The notes: generated from the letters alone by a model not told the origin. A DNA stretch of 64,000 bases from Jannaschia sp. CCS1 (GCF_000013565.1 NC_007802.1:1426001-1490000), one strand, 5' to 3'. Counted from the first letter of the stretch, positions 49,113 through 57,670 are shown. Numbers and translations: made by a program.

Positions 49113-50303
49113 ATGCGCGCAGCTTACGCATGCGACCCGATGGCCACGCGTGGACGCGCCGTGGTGGAGGAGGAGAGCGCCCACCGCTCTCCGTTCCAGC
49201 GCGATCGCGACAGGATCATCCATTCCAGCGCATTTCGTCGGTTGAAGCATAAAACACAGGTGTTTGTGGAGCATGAGGGCGATTACTTTCGCACCCGTCT
49301 GACCCATTCGCTGGAGGTCGCGCAGGTGGCACGCACCATGGCGCGCGCGCTGGGTCTGGACGAGGATCTGACGGAAACCGTCGCATTGGCCCATGATCTG
49401 GGCCATCCGCCCTTTGGGCACACTGGCGAAGACGCATTGTCCGCGCTGATGGCGCCCTATGGCGGATATGACCACAATGCCCAGGCGTTAAGGATTGTGA
49501 CGCATCTGGAGCGGCATTACGCTGAGTTTGATGGGTTGAACCTCACCTGGGAAACCCTTGAGGGGATTGCGAAACACAACGGCCCGGTCGCAGCCCCGCT
49601 GCCCTGGGCGCTGGAGGCCAGCTGCGCGGATATTAACCTTGAACTTTCCACCCATGCCTCAGCCGAGGCGCAGGTGGCCGCCCTGGCCGATGACATCGCC
49701 TACAATCACCACGATCTTCACGATGGGTTGCGGGCAGAGCTGTTTTCAACCGATGAATTGGCAGGTTTGCCGATCTTGAAGGGGTGCTTCGCCGCCGTCG
49801 ATCAGCGCTATCCCGGCCTGAACTATTACCGCCGCCGGCACGAGGCATTGCGGCGGTTTTTCGGGGTGCTGGTGGAGGATGTTTTGGCCAACGCGCGCGC
49901 CGCTTTGGCCGAGATCAACCCGCAATCCGCCATGGATATCCGCAATGCGGGCCGTCCAATCATCCGCTTTTCCAACGGCTTGTTCGCAGACCTTCAAGTC
50001 ATCCGTACATTTTTATTCAAACGCATGTATCGCGCGCCCTCTGTGGTGGAGATGCGGACACAGGTCACGCAGGTCGTCGAAGACCTGTTCCCCTTCTTTC
50101 TGGAGACACCATCTGAATTGCCCAGGCAATGGCGCAAGGATGTGGAGGATGTGGCAGGCGATGCCACGCAGTTGGCGCGGATTGTGTCGGATTACATCTC
50201 GGGCATGACCGACCGTTTCGCCCTGCAATGCCACCAGAGGTTGATCGGTGGCGCGCAAGACGGCACAGTGACCGGGCCCTCCACGCTCAATTTCGGAGCC
50301 TGA
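49113..50303 (+). CDS. dgt: Deoxyguanosinetriphosphate triphosphohydrolase-like protein
   Basis: A 396-residue HD-domain dNTP triphosphohydrolase. Metal ligands are the His of RLTHSLEV near residue 68 and the HD pair in AHDLGHPPFGHTGE near residue 95, with a further Asp in DDIAYNHHD near 192. It cleaves dNTPs to deoxynucleosides and triphosphate and helps control nucleotide pools. ATG at 49113 has GGAGG eight bases upstream and is preferred to an upstream TTG. Length fits the type-2 Dgt subfamily of alphaproteobacteria. Confidence 0.93.
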   Translation: MRAAYACDPMATRGRAVVEEESAHRSPFQRDRDRIIHSSAFRRLKHKTQVFVEHEGDYFRTRLTHSLEVAQVARTMARALGLDEDLTETVALAHDLGHPPFGHTGEDALSALMAPYGGYDHNAQALRIVTHLERHYAEFDGLNLTWETLEGIAKHNGPVAAPLPWALEASCADINLELSTHASAEAQVAALADDIAYNHHDLHDGLRAELFSTDELAGLPILKGCFAAVDQRYPGLNYYRRRHEALRRFFGVLVEDVLANARAALAEINPQSAMDIRNAGRPIIRFSNGLFADLQVIRTFLFKRMYRAPSVVEMRTQVTQVVEDLFPFFLETPSELPRQWRKDVEDVAGDATQLARIVSDYISGMTDRFALQCHQRLIGGAQDGTVTGPSTLNFGA

Positions 50304-50305
50304 AT

Positions 50306-50671
50306 ATGCCTCTCCCTCTGCGCCACGCCGCCCCTTTGGCGGTCCTTCTCGCGACCCTGACCGCGGCCCAGGCCTTCCCGCAAGATGGCCTTTTCTATCA
50401 AGGTTTTAGCTGCCCTGCCGATGGATTTGAACCCGGTGGTGAACGGACGGCATCGCTGGCCTTCCCGACCCTGTGTCTGGTTGAGCAATGCTGTGATCTG
50501 TCTAACCCCGTGAATGTCCGGGCCATGGATCAGATCTTTTTATATGACGGGGCCTGCACGTCTGAGGGCACTGAATTTGAGGCCCGGCTTTTGGTGGGCG
50601 AGGCGTCCGTTGACGGGCTGGTCGTGGTCATCAACAACAACGCCTACACCTATTCGCGATGCGAGCCCTGA
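50306..50671 (+). CDS. Small exported cysteine-rich protein
   Basis: A 121-residue protein with a signal peptide (hydrophobic residues 10-22, AQA cleavage region) and six cysteines in the mature part (SCP, LCLVEQCC, GAC, SRC), which can form three disulfides in the periplasm. No known domain is recognised. ATG at 50306 lies two bases after the dgt stop, so it is cotranscribed with dgt and precedes argS by 66 bp. A longer in-frame extension would lie in dgt and is rejected. Confidence 0.75.
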   Translation: MPLPLRHAAPLAVLLATLTAAQAFPQDGLFYQGFSCPADGFEPGGERTASLAFPTLCLVEQCCDLSNPVNVRAMDQIFLYDGACTSEGTEFEARLLVGEASVDGLVVVINNNAYTYSRCEP

Positions 50672-50709
50672 CCGGCTCTGATTGACCACGGCGCGCGGCG
50701 TGATAAACG

Positions 50710-50735
50710 CACGGGTGATCTTCAAAGGACCCGTG
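50710..50735 (+). promoter_or_regulatory. Hairpin enclosing argS ribosome-binding site
   Basis: CACGGGT and ACCCGTG form a perfect 7-bp stem whose loop and 3' arm include the AAAGGA Shine-Dalgarno at 50724-50729, eight bases before the argS ATG. It could limit translation initiation or be autoregulated. Confidence 0.5.
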
Positions 50736-50737
50736 AC

Positions 50738-52465
50738 ATGACCCTCTTCGCCGAGATCCGCGATACCGTTTTGGCCGCTATTGATACGCTCGTGGCTGAT
50801 AATGTGCTGCCTTCTGGGCTGGAAATGCGCGCCGTCACGGTGGAGCCGCCGCGCGATGCCTCCCACGGGGATATGGCGACGAATGCCGCGATGGTGCTGG
50901 CCAAACCCGCAGGCATGAAGCCACGCGATATAGCGGAGGCTTTGGCCGCCAAGCTGGCCGATGACGCGCGGATCGACACCGTTGACGTCGCCGGGCCGGG
51001 CTTCCTGAACCTGCGCCTGTCGGGGGATGTTTGGCGCGGCGTGATCGCGGACGCTCTGACCCAGGGCGAGGCTTATGGGCGGTCGAAAATCGGCGCGGGT
51101 AAGCGGGTAAACGTCGAATATGTCAGCGCAAATCCCACTGGCCCGTTGCATGTGGGCCACACGCGGGGGGCGGTGTTTGGCGATGCATTGGCCTCGCTTC
51201 TGGACGTTGCTGGCTATGACGTGACGCGGGAATACTACATCAACGACGGCGGTGCGCAGGTCGATGTTCTCGTGCGGTCGGTCTATCTGCGCTACCTGGA
51301 AGCGCACGGCCAAGACGTCGCATTTGAGGATGGAACCTATCCCGGCGACTATCTGATCGACGTGGGACAGGCGCTAAAGGACAAGGTCGGCGACGCGTTC
51401 GTCGACAAGGGAGAGCAGTTCTGGCTGGCCGAGATCCGGGAGTTCGCGACCGAACAGATGATGGATCTGATCCGTAAGGATCTGGCCCTGCTCGGCGTCG
51501 AAATGGATGTCTTCTACAGTGAAAAATCGCTCTACGGGACGGGCCGGATCGAGGCGGCGATTGACGATCTGCGCGGCAAGGGCCTGATCTATGAAGGCTA
51601 TCTTGAGCCGCCAAAAGGCAAGACACCCGAGGATTGGGAGCCGCGCGAACAGACGCTGTTCAAGTCGACCGAACATGGCGACGATGTGGACCGCCCGGTG
51701 ATGAAGTCCGACGGCTCCTGGACCTACTTCGCGCCGGACATCGCCTATCATTTTGATAAGGTTTCCAGGGGGTTCGATGAATTGATCGACGTGTTTGGCG
51801 CGGATCACGGTGGCTACGTCAAGCGGATGAAGGCGGCCGTGTCTGCGCTGTCGGGCGGTGACGTTCCGCTGGATGTGAAGTTGACGCAGCTGGTGAAATT
51901 GCGGCGCGGTGACGAAGAGCTGAAGATGTCCAAACGGGCAGGGACCTTCGTGACGCTCGCCGATGTGGTGGAGATGGTGGGCGCGGATGTGACCCGGTTC
52001 CACATGCTGACCCGCAAGAACGACGCACCCCTTGATTTCGACGTCGACAAAGTGCGCGAGCAGTCGAAAGACAACCCGGTGTGGTACGTGCAATACGCCC
52101 ATGCGCGGATCAAATCCGTCCTGCGCAAGGCGGAGGAGGCGGGCATGTCGCCCGATCCCGCAAACCTTAACGCTGTTAACGATCCGGCAGAACTGGCGCT
52201 GGCGGCAAAAATCGCCGAATACCCGCGCCTGATCGAGATCGCCGCAAAGGGAAATGAGCCGCACCGCGTGGCCTTCTACCTCTTTGATCTGGCTTCCGAT
52301 TTTCACGGGCTCTGGAACAAGGGCAACGCAGAGACGCATCTGCGCTTCTTTCAGGATGATGACCCATCGGCCACATCCGGTAAATTGTGCCTGATTTCCG
52401 CCGTGGCGATTGTCATTTCAAACGGTCTTGGTATTTTGGGTGTCACTCCGGTCGATCAGATGTGA
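50738..52465 (+). CDS. argS: Arginyl-tRNA synthetase
   Basis: A 575-residue class I synthetase. The HIGH-type motif is in [14 protein letters not shown] near residue 130 and the KMSKS-type motif is KMSKRAG near residue 398. N-terminal Add-1 domain and C-terminal anticodon-binding DALR domain (ending with a complete GILGV-type tail) are present. It attaches arginine to tRNA-Arg. Lies downstream of dgt and upstream of the SPOR protein, as in many Rhodobacterales. Confidence 0.97.
   Translation: MTLFAEIRDTVLAAIDTLVADNVLPSGLEMRAVTVEPPRDASHGDMATNAAMVLAKPAGMKPRDIAEALAAKLADDARIDTVDVAGPGFLNLRLSGDVWRGVIADALTQGEAYGRSKIGAGKRVNVEYVSANPTGPLHVGHTRGAVFGDALASLLDVAGYDVTREYYINDGGAQVDVLVRSVYLRYLEAHGQDVAFEDGTYPGDYLIDVGQALKDKVGDAFVDKGEQFWLAEIREFATEQMMDLIRKDLALLGVEMDVFYSEKSLYGTGRIEAAIDDLRGKGLIYEGYLEPPKGKTPEDWEPREQTLFKSTEHGDDVDRPVMKSDGSWTYFAPDIAYHFDKVSRGFDELIDVFGADHGGYVKRMKAAVSALSGGDVPLDVKLTQLVKLRRGDEELKMSKRAGTFVTLADVVEMVGADVTRFHMLTRKNDAPLDFDVDKVREQSKDNPVWYVQYAHARIKSVLRKAEEAGMSPDPANLNAVNDPAELALAAKIAEYPRLIEIAAKGNEPHRVAFYLFDLASDFHGLWNKGNAETHLRFFQDDDPSATSGKLCLISAVAIVISNGLGILGVTPVDQM
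52166..52180. repeat. Dispersed GTTAAC-N3-GTTAAC element, copy 15
   Basis: CTTAACGCTGTTAAC in argS, read as Leu-Asn-Ala-Val-Asn. The only copy in a core housekeeping gene and the last one in the window. Confidence 0.6.
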
Positions 52466-52542
52466 GGCACAAGACCTCTCCCGGCCCGGACGTCACAGGC
52501 AATAAATGATCCGCGGCTCAGTGCCCGGACGATGAGGCGGGC

Positions 52543-53571
52543 ATGGCAGATATCCAATATACCGGGAATGATCCGGACGCGTATTCCTCCTATGGGGCGT
52601 ATGATCACGCGGCTCAACACGGCGCGGCAACAGACGCATCGCGCGTCACGCAATTGATCAACTGGACGGGCGCCTTGGTGTCCATGGGACTGGTGATCGG
52701 CATGGGCGTGTGGGCGTTTCAGCTTCTGGTGCGCGACGTGGCCGATGTGCCGGTGATCCGCGCGCTGGACGGCCCGATGCGGGTGGCACCGGAAAATCCG
52801 GGCGGATCTATCGCGGAAAATCAAGGGCTTGCGGTGAACCGTCTGGCTGAAGGGGCGGAAGCTGCGCCGGTGCCGGATCAGCTGTTGCTGGCCCCCCCGC
52901 CGCAGGATCTGAGCGCCGTGGACCTGGACGGCACAACGGAAGACACACCCGAAGAGCAGGCGTTTGAGAATGCCTCCGCCGCGCTGCCCGACATCGACGC
53001 CGAGGTCGTGCCCGAGGTTGTCGAAGAGGTCGACACCGACGCGCTGATCGCGCGCCTCCTACAGGAAGCGGTGCCGCTGACGGACATGGACGCGCCAGTG
53101 CTGGAAGATGACCCAACCGCCATCGGAGAGCCCGCCGTAGACCTTGTGGCGCGGGCGCAGACGATCCCGCTGTCGACCCCCGGTGTGCGTCGCTCCCCCC
53201 GTCCGTCCTTGCGCCCGGCAAGCCTTTCAAGGCCCGCGCCAGCGCCTGCGACGCAGGATGGGGCCCAAGGCATCACCGATGATGCCAGCGGGTTCGAGAT
53301 GGCGGCGGCTGAACTGGAGGCCGGCACCCGTCTTGTCCAGCTTGGCGCATTCGATACGCCGGACCTCGCCCGCTCGGAATGGGAGCGGTTGTCGGGCAAC
53401 TTCCCGGACTTCTTCCTGGGCCGCGCCCGTGTGATCGAAGAAGCGTCATCGGGCGGGGCCACGTTCTACCGCCTGCGCGCCCATGGCTTCAGCGATTTGT
53501 CGGCCTCCCGCCGCTTCTGCGCGGCACTTGTCGCCCAAGGATCGGCCTGCATTCCGGTCACCGTTCGCTGA
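52543..53571 (+). CDS. SPOR-domain cell-envelope protein
   Basis: A 342-residue bitopic membrane protein. One membrane helix near residues 47-65 follows a short cytoplasmic N-terminus, then comes a long acidic, proline-rich linker (residues 80-250) and a C-terminal SPOR domain (about 262-342; RLVQLGAFDTPDLARSEW and ending CIPVTVR). SPOR domains bind denuded septal peptidoglycan, so a role in cell division is likely. Placed directly between argS and nagZ, the conserved order in Rhodobacteraceae. Confidence 0.92.
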   Translation: MADIQYTGNDPDAYSSYGAYDHAAQHGAATDASRVTQLINWTGALVSMGLVIGMGVWAFQLLVRDVADVPVIRALDGPMRVAPENPGGSIAENQGLAVNRLAEGAEAAPVPDQLLLAPPPQDLSAVDLDGTTEDTPEEQAFENASAALPDIDAEVVPEVVEEVDTDALIARLLQEAVPLTDMDAPVLEDDPTAIGEPAVDLVARAQTIPLSTPGVRRSPRPSLRPASLSRPAPAPATQDGAQGITDDASGFEMAAAELEAGTRLVQLGAFDTPDLARSEWERLSGNFPDFFLGRARVIEEASSGGATFYRLRAHGFSDLSASRRFCAALVAQGSACIPVTVR

Positions 53572-53572
53572 C

Positions 53573-54589
53573 ATGGCGACCTCTGCCAGCATTCTTGGAT
53601 GCGAGGGGCTGACCCTGTCGGCCTCCGAGAAGGCGTTCTTTGCCGAGGCGCGTCCATGGGGGTTCATCCTCTTCGCGCGTAACATTAAGAACGCCGCGCA
53701 AGTTCTTGCCCTGACAGAAGAACTGAGGGCGAGTGTGGGCTGGAATGCCCCCATTCTGATCGACCAGGAAGGGGGGCGCGTTCAGCGCTTGCGGGGTCCG
53801 ATCTGGCGGGAATGGTCGCCGCCCCTCGACGCCATTAAGGCCGCGAATGATCCCTCCCGCGTCATGTACCTCCGCTCGTATCTGATTGGCCATGAATTGC
53901 GCGAGGTGGGGATCGACGTCCAATGCGGTCCAACCTGTGATGTGGCGCGCGACACGACCCACCCTTTCCTGAAAAACCGTCTGTACGGCTATGATGCGGA
54001 TAGCGTGACCCGCTATGCCGAGGCCGTCGTGAGCGGTTTGGCCGACAGCGGCGTCGCGTGCGTTGTGAAGCACATCCCCGGCCACGGGCTCGGGACGGTG
54101 GACAGCCATCACGACCTGCCCCGGGTCACAGCGGACCGTGCCACGCTGGACGCGATAGATTTCAAGGTTTTCAATGGGATGGCCAGTCAATCCATGGGGA
54201 TGACCGCCCATGTGGTGTTTGAGGCCATCGACCCGGACCTGCCCGCCACCCTGTCGCCGACGATGATCGACCTGATCCGCAGCGACATTGGGTTCAACGG
54301 CCTGCTAATGACCGACGATTTGTCGATGAATGCGCTTCCTGGCACCATCGGCGAGCGCGCCGCAGCCGCCCGTGCGGCGGGCTGTGACGTGATCCTCCAT
54401 TGCAATGGTGACCGGGCTGAGATGGAGGAGGTTTTGGCCAATTGCGGCGTGCTGGATGGCCCCGCGAAGGAGCGGGCTGACATCGCCGATGCGCGCCGCC
54501 CCAGCCAACAACACCTTGACATCAACGCCGTTGAGCAAGAACTTTCCGACCTTCTGGGCGGAAAGGTTTACGTCAATGACAGGGACTGA
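53573..54589 (+). CDS. nagZ: Beta-N-acetylhexosaminidase
   Basis: A 338-residue GH3 enzyme of the NagZ type. The conserved KHIPGHG loop, carrying the catalytic Asp/His region, is near residue 165, and the nucleophile Asp lies in LLMTDDLSMNAL near residue 245. It removes GlcNAc from anhydro-muropeptides in peptidoglycan recycling, in the cytoplasm. ATG at 53573 follows the SPOR stop by one base; a longer frame would overlap that gene. It overlaps scpA by 14 bases. Confidence 0.94.
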   Translation: MATSASILGCEGLTLSASEKAFFAEARPWGFILFARNIKNAAQVLALTEELRASVGWNAPILIDQEGGRVQRLRGPIWREWSPPLDAIKAANDPSRVMYLRSYLIGHELREVGIDVQCGPTCDVARDTTHPFLKNRLYGYDADSVTRYAEAVVSGLADSGVACVVKHIPGHGLGTVDSHHDLPRVTADRATLDAIDFKVFNGMASQSMGMTAHVVFEAIDPDLPATLSPTMIDLIRSDIGFNGLLMTDDLSMNALPGTIGERAAAARAAGCDVILHCNGDRAEMEEVLANCGVLDGPAKERADIADARRPSQQHLDINAVEQELSDLLGGKVYVNDRD

Positions 54590-55388
54590 ATCCGGGGCCA
54601 GCGGGGGTCAGCCAGCCAACAGCGATGATTGGGACGCGGTCACCGCGCGCCGGGAGGCCGAGGCGCTGATCATCGACGTCGACGGGTTCGAAGGGCCACT
54701 GGACCTGTTGCTGACGCTGTCGCGGACGCAGAAGGTGGATTTGCGCCGGATCTCGATCCTGGCCCTGACCGAACAATACCTTGTTTTCATTGAGAAAGCG
54801 CGCCAGTTACGGATCGAGTTGGCCGCCGATTATCTGGTGATGGCCGCCTGGCTCGCCTTCCTGAAATCCAAGCTGCTGTTGCCGCCGGAACCGGGGGAAG
54901 AGGGGCCGTCGGGCGAAGATCTCGCCGCACATCTGGCGTTTCAGCTGGAGCGTCTGGCGGCGATGCGGGACTGCGCCGCGCGCCTGATGGCACAGGATCG
55001 TTTGGGCCGGGACCGGTTCGTGCGCGGGCAAACCCAGGCCATGACGACGAACCGCAAGGTGATCTACACGGCGGGCCTTCTGGACCTGATGCAGGCCTAT
55101 GCCCGCATCCGCACCAAGGATGAATTCCGCCCCTTCGTGATGGACCGCGAGGCGGTGTTAACCATGGAAGAGGCGCTGGACCGCCTGCGCGGCATGGTCG
55201 GCTACATGGGCGACTGGGCGGATCTGATGTCGTATTTGCCCGATGGCTGGACCACGGACCCGGCCAAACGACGGTCTGCGGCGGCTGCAAACTTCGCGGC
55301 AGCCCTGGAGCTTGCGAAAGCGGGGCGTGTCGAGATCCGCCAGGCGGACACGTTCTCCCCCATCCAACTGCGCCGGAAAGAGCCATGA
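54576..55388 (+). CDS. scpA: Segregation and condensation protein A
   Basis: A 270-residue kleisin. FEGPLDLLLTLSRTQKVDLRRI near residues 38-60 is the ScpA N-terminal SMC-binding signature, and the C-terminal winged-helix region follows. It links SMC heads with ScpB to form the chromosome-organising condensin. ATG at 54576 overlaps the end of nagZ by 14 bases; a longer frame inside nagZ is rejected. Overlaps scpB by four bases. Confidence 0.95.
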   Translation: MTGTESGASGGQPANSDDWDAVTARREAEALIIDVDGFEGPLDLLLTLSRTQKVDLRRISILALTEQYLVFIEKARQLRIELAADYLVMAAWLAFLKSKLLLPPEPGEEGPSGEDLAAHLAFQLERLAAMRDCAARLMAQDRLGRDRFVRGQTQAMTTNRKVIYTAGLLDLMQAYARIRTKDEFRPFVMDREAVLTMEEALDRLRGMVGYMGDWADLMSYLPDGWTTDPAKRRSAAAANFAAALELAKAGRVEIRQADTFSPIQLRRKEP

Positions 55389-56071
55389 CGGACACGCCGA
55401 AGCAAACCGAGGAAAGCCTGTTTCGCGCCCCCCCACTGGCGGAACAGGAACGCATGGTGGAGGCGCTTTTGTTCGCCTCGGCTGATCCCGTCAGTCTGGC
55501 GGAGATGGAAGCGCGGATGCCCCACGGATCTGACCCGGCGGAGGCGCTGTTTTTGCTGCGCAAACGCTATGAAGGGCGCGGCGTTCAGGTCGCGAAGGTC
55601 GGCGATAACTGGGCGTTTCGCACCGCGGCCGACCTGGGATTTCTGATGGCGCGCGACCAGGTGGAGCAGCGCAAACTGAGCCGTGCGGCCATTGAGACGC
55701 TGGCCATCATTGCCTACCACCAACCCGTCACACGGGCAGAAATTGAGGAAATTCGCGGTGTTAGCGTCAGTCGCGGCACGATAGACCAGCTGATTGAGCT
55801 GGATTGGATCAAGTTCGGCCGCCGTCGCATGACGCCCGGGCGGCCTGTCACCTATGTGGTCACGCAGCTGTTTCTGGATCATTTCGGGCTCGAATCCGCG
55901 CGCGATTTGCCGGGTCTCAAGGAACTCCGTGACGCGGGGCTGCTCGAATCCCGTCCGCCCGATGCTGACGACGGAGCGGAACCGCGCGATGAGAATACGT
56001 CGGACATGTTTGACGACGACGCGGATGCCTCGCTGGACGACGATAGCCCGCTGTTCGAGGACGACGCCTGA
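55385..56071 (+). CDS. scpB: Segregation and condensation protein B
   Basis: A 228-residue ScpB with two winged-helix domains (core: LSRAAIETLAIIAYHQPVTRAEIEEIRGV) and a long acidic C-terminal tail (residues 195-228, almost entirely Asp and Glu). Partner of ScpA in the SMC complex. The start ATG overlaps the scpA stop (ATGA). The acidic tail is longer than in many homologues, a feature often seen in Rhodobacterales. Confidence 0.95.
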   Translation: MTDTPKQTEESLFRAPPLAEQERMVEALLFASADPVSLAEMEARMPHGSDPAEALFLLRKRYEGRGVQVAKVGDNWAFRTAADLGFLMARDQVEQRKLSRAAIETLAIIAYHQPVTRAEIEEIRGVSVSRGTIDQLIELDWIKFGRRRMTPGRPVTYVVTQLFLDHFGLESARDLPGLKELRDAGLLESRPPDADDGAEPRDENTSDMFDDDADASLDDDSPLFEDDA

Positions 56072-56128
56072 TTTTCGCCGCACTTCTTTGCAACATCCAC
56101 CCATACAGGCAAAAAAAGGCTCCATCCC

Positions 56129-56326
56129 ATGGACAGAATTATCAACATGATCGTGCGTCAGGTGATCGGGCGCGTCGTGAACAAAGGCGTCGACGCGGGT
56201 ATCGACCGGGCCACGCGTGGCCGCAACGGTGAGGCCCCGAATACGCAGCAGCGCCAACAGGCGCGGGGCGCGGTGCGTCACGCCCGGGGTGCCATGCGGA
56301 TGCTCCGGCGCGCAGGCCGGATGTAA
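56129..56326 (+). CDS. Small conserved basic protein
   Basis: A 65-residue basic protein (R-rich C-terminus; central GVDAGIDRATRG) of unknown function. The amphipathic N-terminus (INMIVRQVIGRVVNKG) could associate with membrane. It follows scpB by 57 bp. Short length and clean start favour a real gene, but no domain is recognised; coding status is moderately sure. Confidence 0.65.
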   Translation: MDRIINMIVRQVIGRVVNKGVDAGIDRATRGRNGEAPNTQQRQQARGAVRHARGAMRMLRRAGRM

Positions 56327-56556
56327 AGCCCGCCTCCCCCGGGGCGTGCTATTGGCTGCCTCCACCCCTATGCCGCGAGCCGGCCGGGCGCGACCCCCAT
56401 CTGCCTGACCAAGTCCGCCAAAGGCGGAGGTTTGGCCGCGCTCCCGGTCTCTGGTGAGGTCGGTTGGCGGGTAAAGTGCGGGCAGCGCACCGCTCTCATC
56501 GTCTGAAACCATGGCAAGGGGGCCACACTTGCGGCCTCTCTGCAGGGGCCTGTCAC

Positions 56557-56632
56557 ACACTGCCTAGATTTTGCCTTATTTGCCCGCCACCCCTGTGGAT
56601 AAGTCAAAAACAAAAAACAAATGAGGCAGTGT
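56557..56632 (+). promoter_or_regulatory. Long-range inverted repeat covering a ribosome-binding site
   Basis: ACACTGCCT (56557-56565) is complementary to AGGCAGTGT (56624-56632), which includes the AGG Shine-Dalgarno just before the ATG at 56634. Pairing would hide the start site of the small gene. Confidence 0.5.
56594..56602 (-). other. Perfect DnaA box
   Basis: TGTGGATAA, the complement of the consensus TTATCCACA, in the intergenic leader of the 64-residue gene. Single copy here, in an A-rich context. Confidence 0.45.
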
Positions 56633-56633
56633 A

Positions 56634-56828
56634 ATGGAGCGTTTGGTCACCAATTTTCTGCGCTTTGTCGCAGGACGCGACGGCGAGCGAGACACAAATA
56701 TCCACGTCAACCGGATCGCCATGGGCGGCAGTCAGGACCGCGCCCTCGCGGCGTTCAAAGCGGATCAGGCGAAGGTTGCCAGCCGCCAAGACGGGGCGAC
56801 ATTCGCCACGAAACGCGCGGCAAAGTAG
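56634..56828 (+). CDS. Small hypothetical protein
   Basis: A 64-residue protein not matching a known family, hydrophilic, with the segment ALAAFKADQAKVASRQDG in the middle. AGGCAG ribosome-binding site and a strong terminator 24 bases after the stop support a free-standing expressed gene. The long-range inverted repeat around its Shine-Dalgarno suggests translational control. Function unknown. Confidence 0.65.
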   Translation: MERLVTNFLRFVAGRDGERDTNIHVNRIAMGGSQDRALAAFKADQAKVASRQDGATFATKRAAK

Positions 56829-56851
56829 CATCCAGACCTACGGAAAACCCG

Positions 56852-56878
56852 AAAGGCGCCCTTCGCGGCGCCTTTTTT
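56852..56878 (+). terminator. Rho-independent terminator
   Basis: Nine-pair stem AAAGGCGCC/GGCGCCTTT with loop CTTCGC and a run of six Ts, ending the transcript of the 64-residue gene. Confidence 0.92.
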
Positions 56879-56937
56879 CTTGCCTGAACCGGATGCCGTG
56901 GCGTTAGCTCCGCCCACACTCACGAAAGACGGATTTC

Positions 56938-57537
56938 ATGACCTGCAAGACCATTTTCGGCGCAATCGCCGCCTGCCTCACCTTCACCGCCGCAGCGACC
57001 GCGAACGTCGAATACGATTGCGGCGAATATAACAACGCGATCTATTCGATCACCTATTTTGACGAAGAAGATGTGGCCGAGATCCGCGCCGTGGATCTGG
57101 CCGGTCAGATGGCGTCCGCCCTGATGCGGCCCGCGATATCCGGCAGCGGCAGCCGCTACGTCTCGGACACCGGAAACTCCGAGTTTATCGAACATCAGGG
57201 CAACGCCTACCTGTTTGTGCAGGGCGTCCAGCTCACTTGCACCGTGTTCGCCGTCACCGCCCCTGGCGACAATGGGGGCGGCTTCGCGGCCGTTCCGCTC
57301 AATATCCCCGCCTATTCCTATGGCGGCAACCTGCGCAGCGGTCCCGGCATGCAATTCGGCACCCTGGGCAGCCTGCCCGAGGGCACGACGATCACCATTA
57401 TCGAGGAGACGGGCATTTATATGGGCGACCACCAATGGTTTGGCGTGCGGCTCTTCAATGGCCAGACCGCCTATCACTGGGGCGGCATCATCTGCGCCTC
57501 GGGCGCGCCGCTGAACGGTGTCTTCACAGGCTGCTGA
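56938..57537 (+). CDS. Exported MliC-like / SH3-domain protein
   Basis: A 199-residue secreted protein. A signal peptide covers residues 1-22 (TAAATANV). Residues 23-100 resemble an MliC lysozyme-inhibitor fold: paired Cys in YDCG and LTC, and SGSGSRYVSD. Residues 118-199 form a bacterial SH3 domain (RSGPGMQFGTLGSLPEGT and a WFGVRLFNGQTAYHWGG strand). The combination suggests binding to peptidoglycan or to a host-type lysozyme. Next gene is divergent VPLPA-CTERM; a CtrA-like site lies downstream. Confidence 0.75.
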   Translation: MTCKTIFGAIAACLTFTAAATANVEYDCGEYNNAIYSITYFDEEDVAEIRAVDLAGQMASALMRPAISGSGSRYVSDTGNSEFIEHQGNAYLFVQGVQLTCTVFAVTAPGDNGGGFAAVPLNIPAYSYGGNLRSGPGMQFGTLGSLPEGTTITIIEETGIYMGDHQWFGVRLFNGQTAYHWGGIICASGAPLNGVFTGC

Positions 57538-57553
57538 GGGGGCCTTTAGCAGG

Positions 57554-57568
57554 TTAATTTTCGGTTAA
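57554..57568. promoter_or_regulatory. CtrA-like box
   Basis: TTAATTTTCGGTTAA is TTAA-N7-TTAA, the CtrA consensus spacing, in the intergenic region between two convergent genes. The only TTAA-N7-TTAA found in this window. Confidence 0.4.
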
Positions 57569-57609
57569 CGAAAATCGGAAAAACGAGGTATACCAATAGC
57601 CTGACCCCC

Positions 57610-57627
57610 GGTTGCAAGCGTGCAACC
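57610..57627. terminator. Hairpin in convergent intergenic region
   Basis: GGTTGCA-AGCG-TGCAACC, a perfect 7-bp stem, between the SH3 gene stop and the VPLPA gene terminator; no T tract. Confidence 0.4.
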
Positions 57628-57643
57628 CTCAGGGCAAATCACC

Positions 57644-57670
57644 AAAAAAGGGCGCCCGGAAAGGCGCCCT
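57644..57670 (-). terminator. Rho-independent terminator of the VPLPA-CTERM gene
   Basis: On the minus strand AGGGCGCC/GGCGCCCT closes a stem followed by six Ts, 29 bases after the gene stop. Confidence 0.9.

Larger units (their letters stand above)
56327..56633. promoter_or_regulatory. 307-bp intergenic region with hairpins and DnaA box
   Basis: Contains a strong hairpin at 56409-56435 (CCAA-TCCGCC-AAA-GGCGGA-TTTGG), a perfect DnaA box at 56594-56602, and a 9-bp inverted repeat pairing 56557-56565 with the ribosome-binding site of the next gene. No gene is seen. Confidence 0.7.

Noticed and set aside
9068-52180. The GTTAAC doublets as CtrA sites.
   Set aside because: CtrA sites use TTAA-N7-TTAA; these have N5 throughout, and most lie inside coding sequences rather than promoters.
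9068-52180. The GTTAAC doublets as a protein motif (VNxVN).
   Set aside because: They are read in two different frames (VNxVN and LTxLT), span a stop codon and occur between genes.
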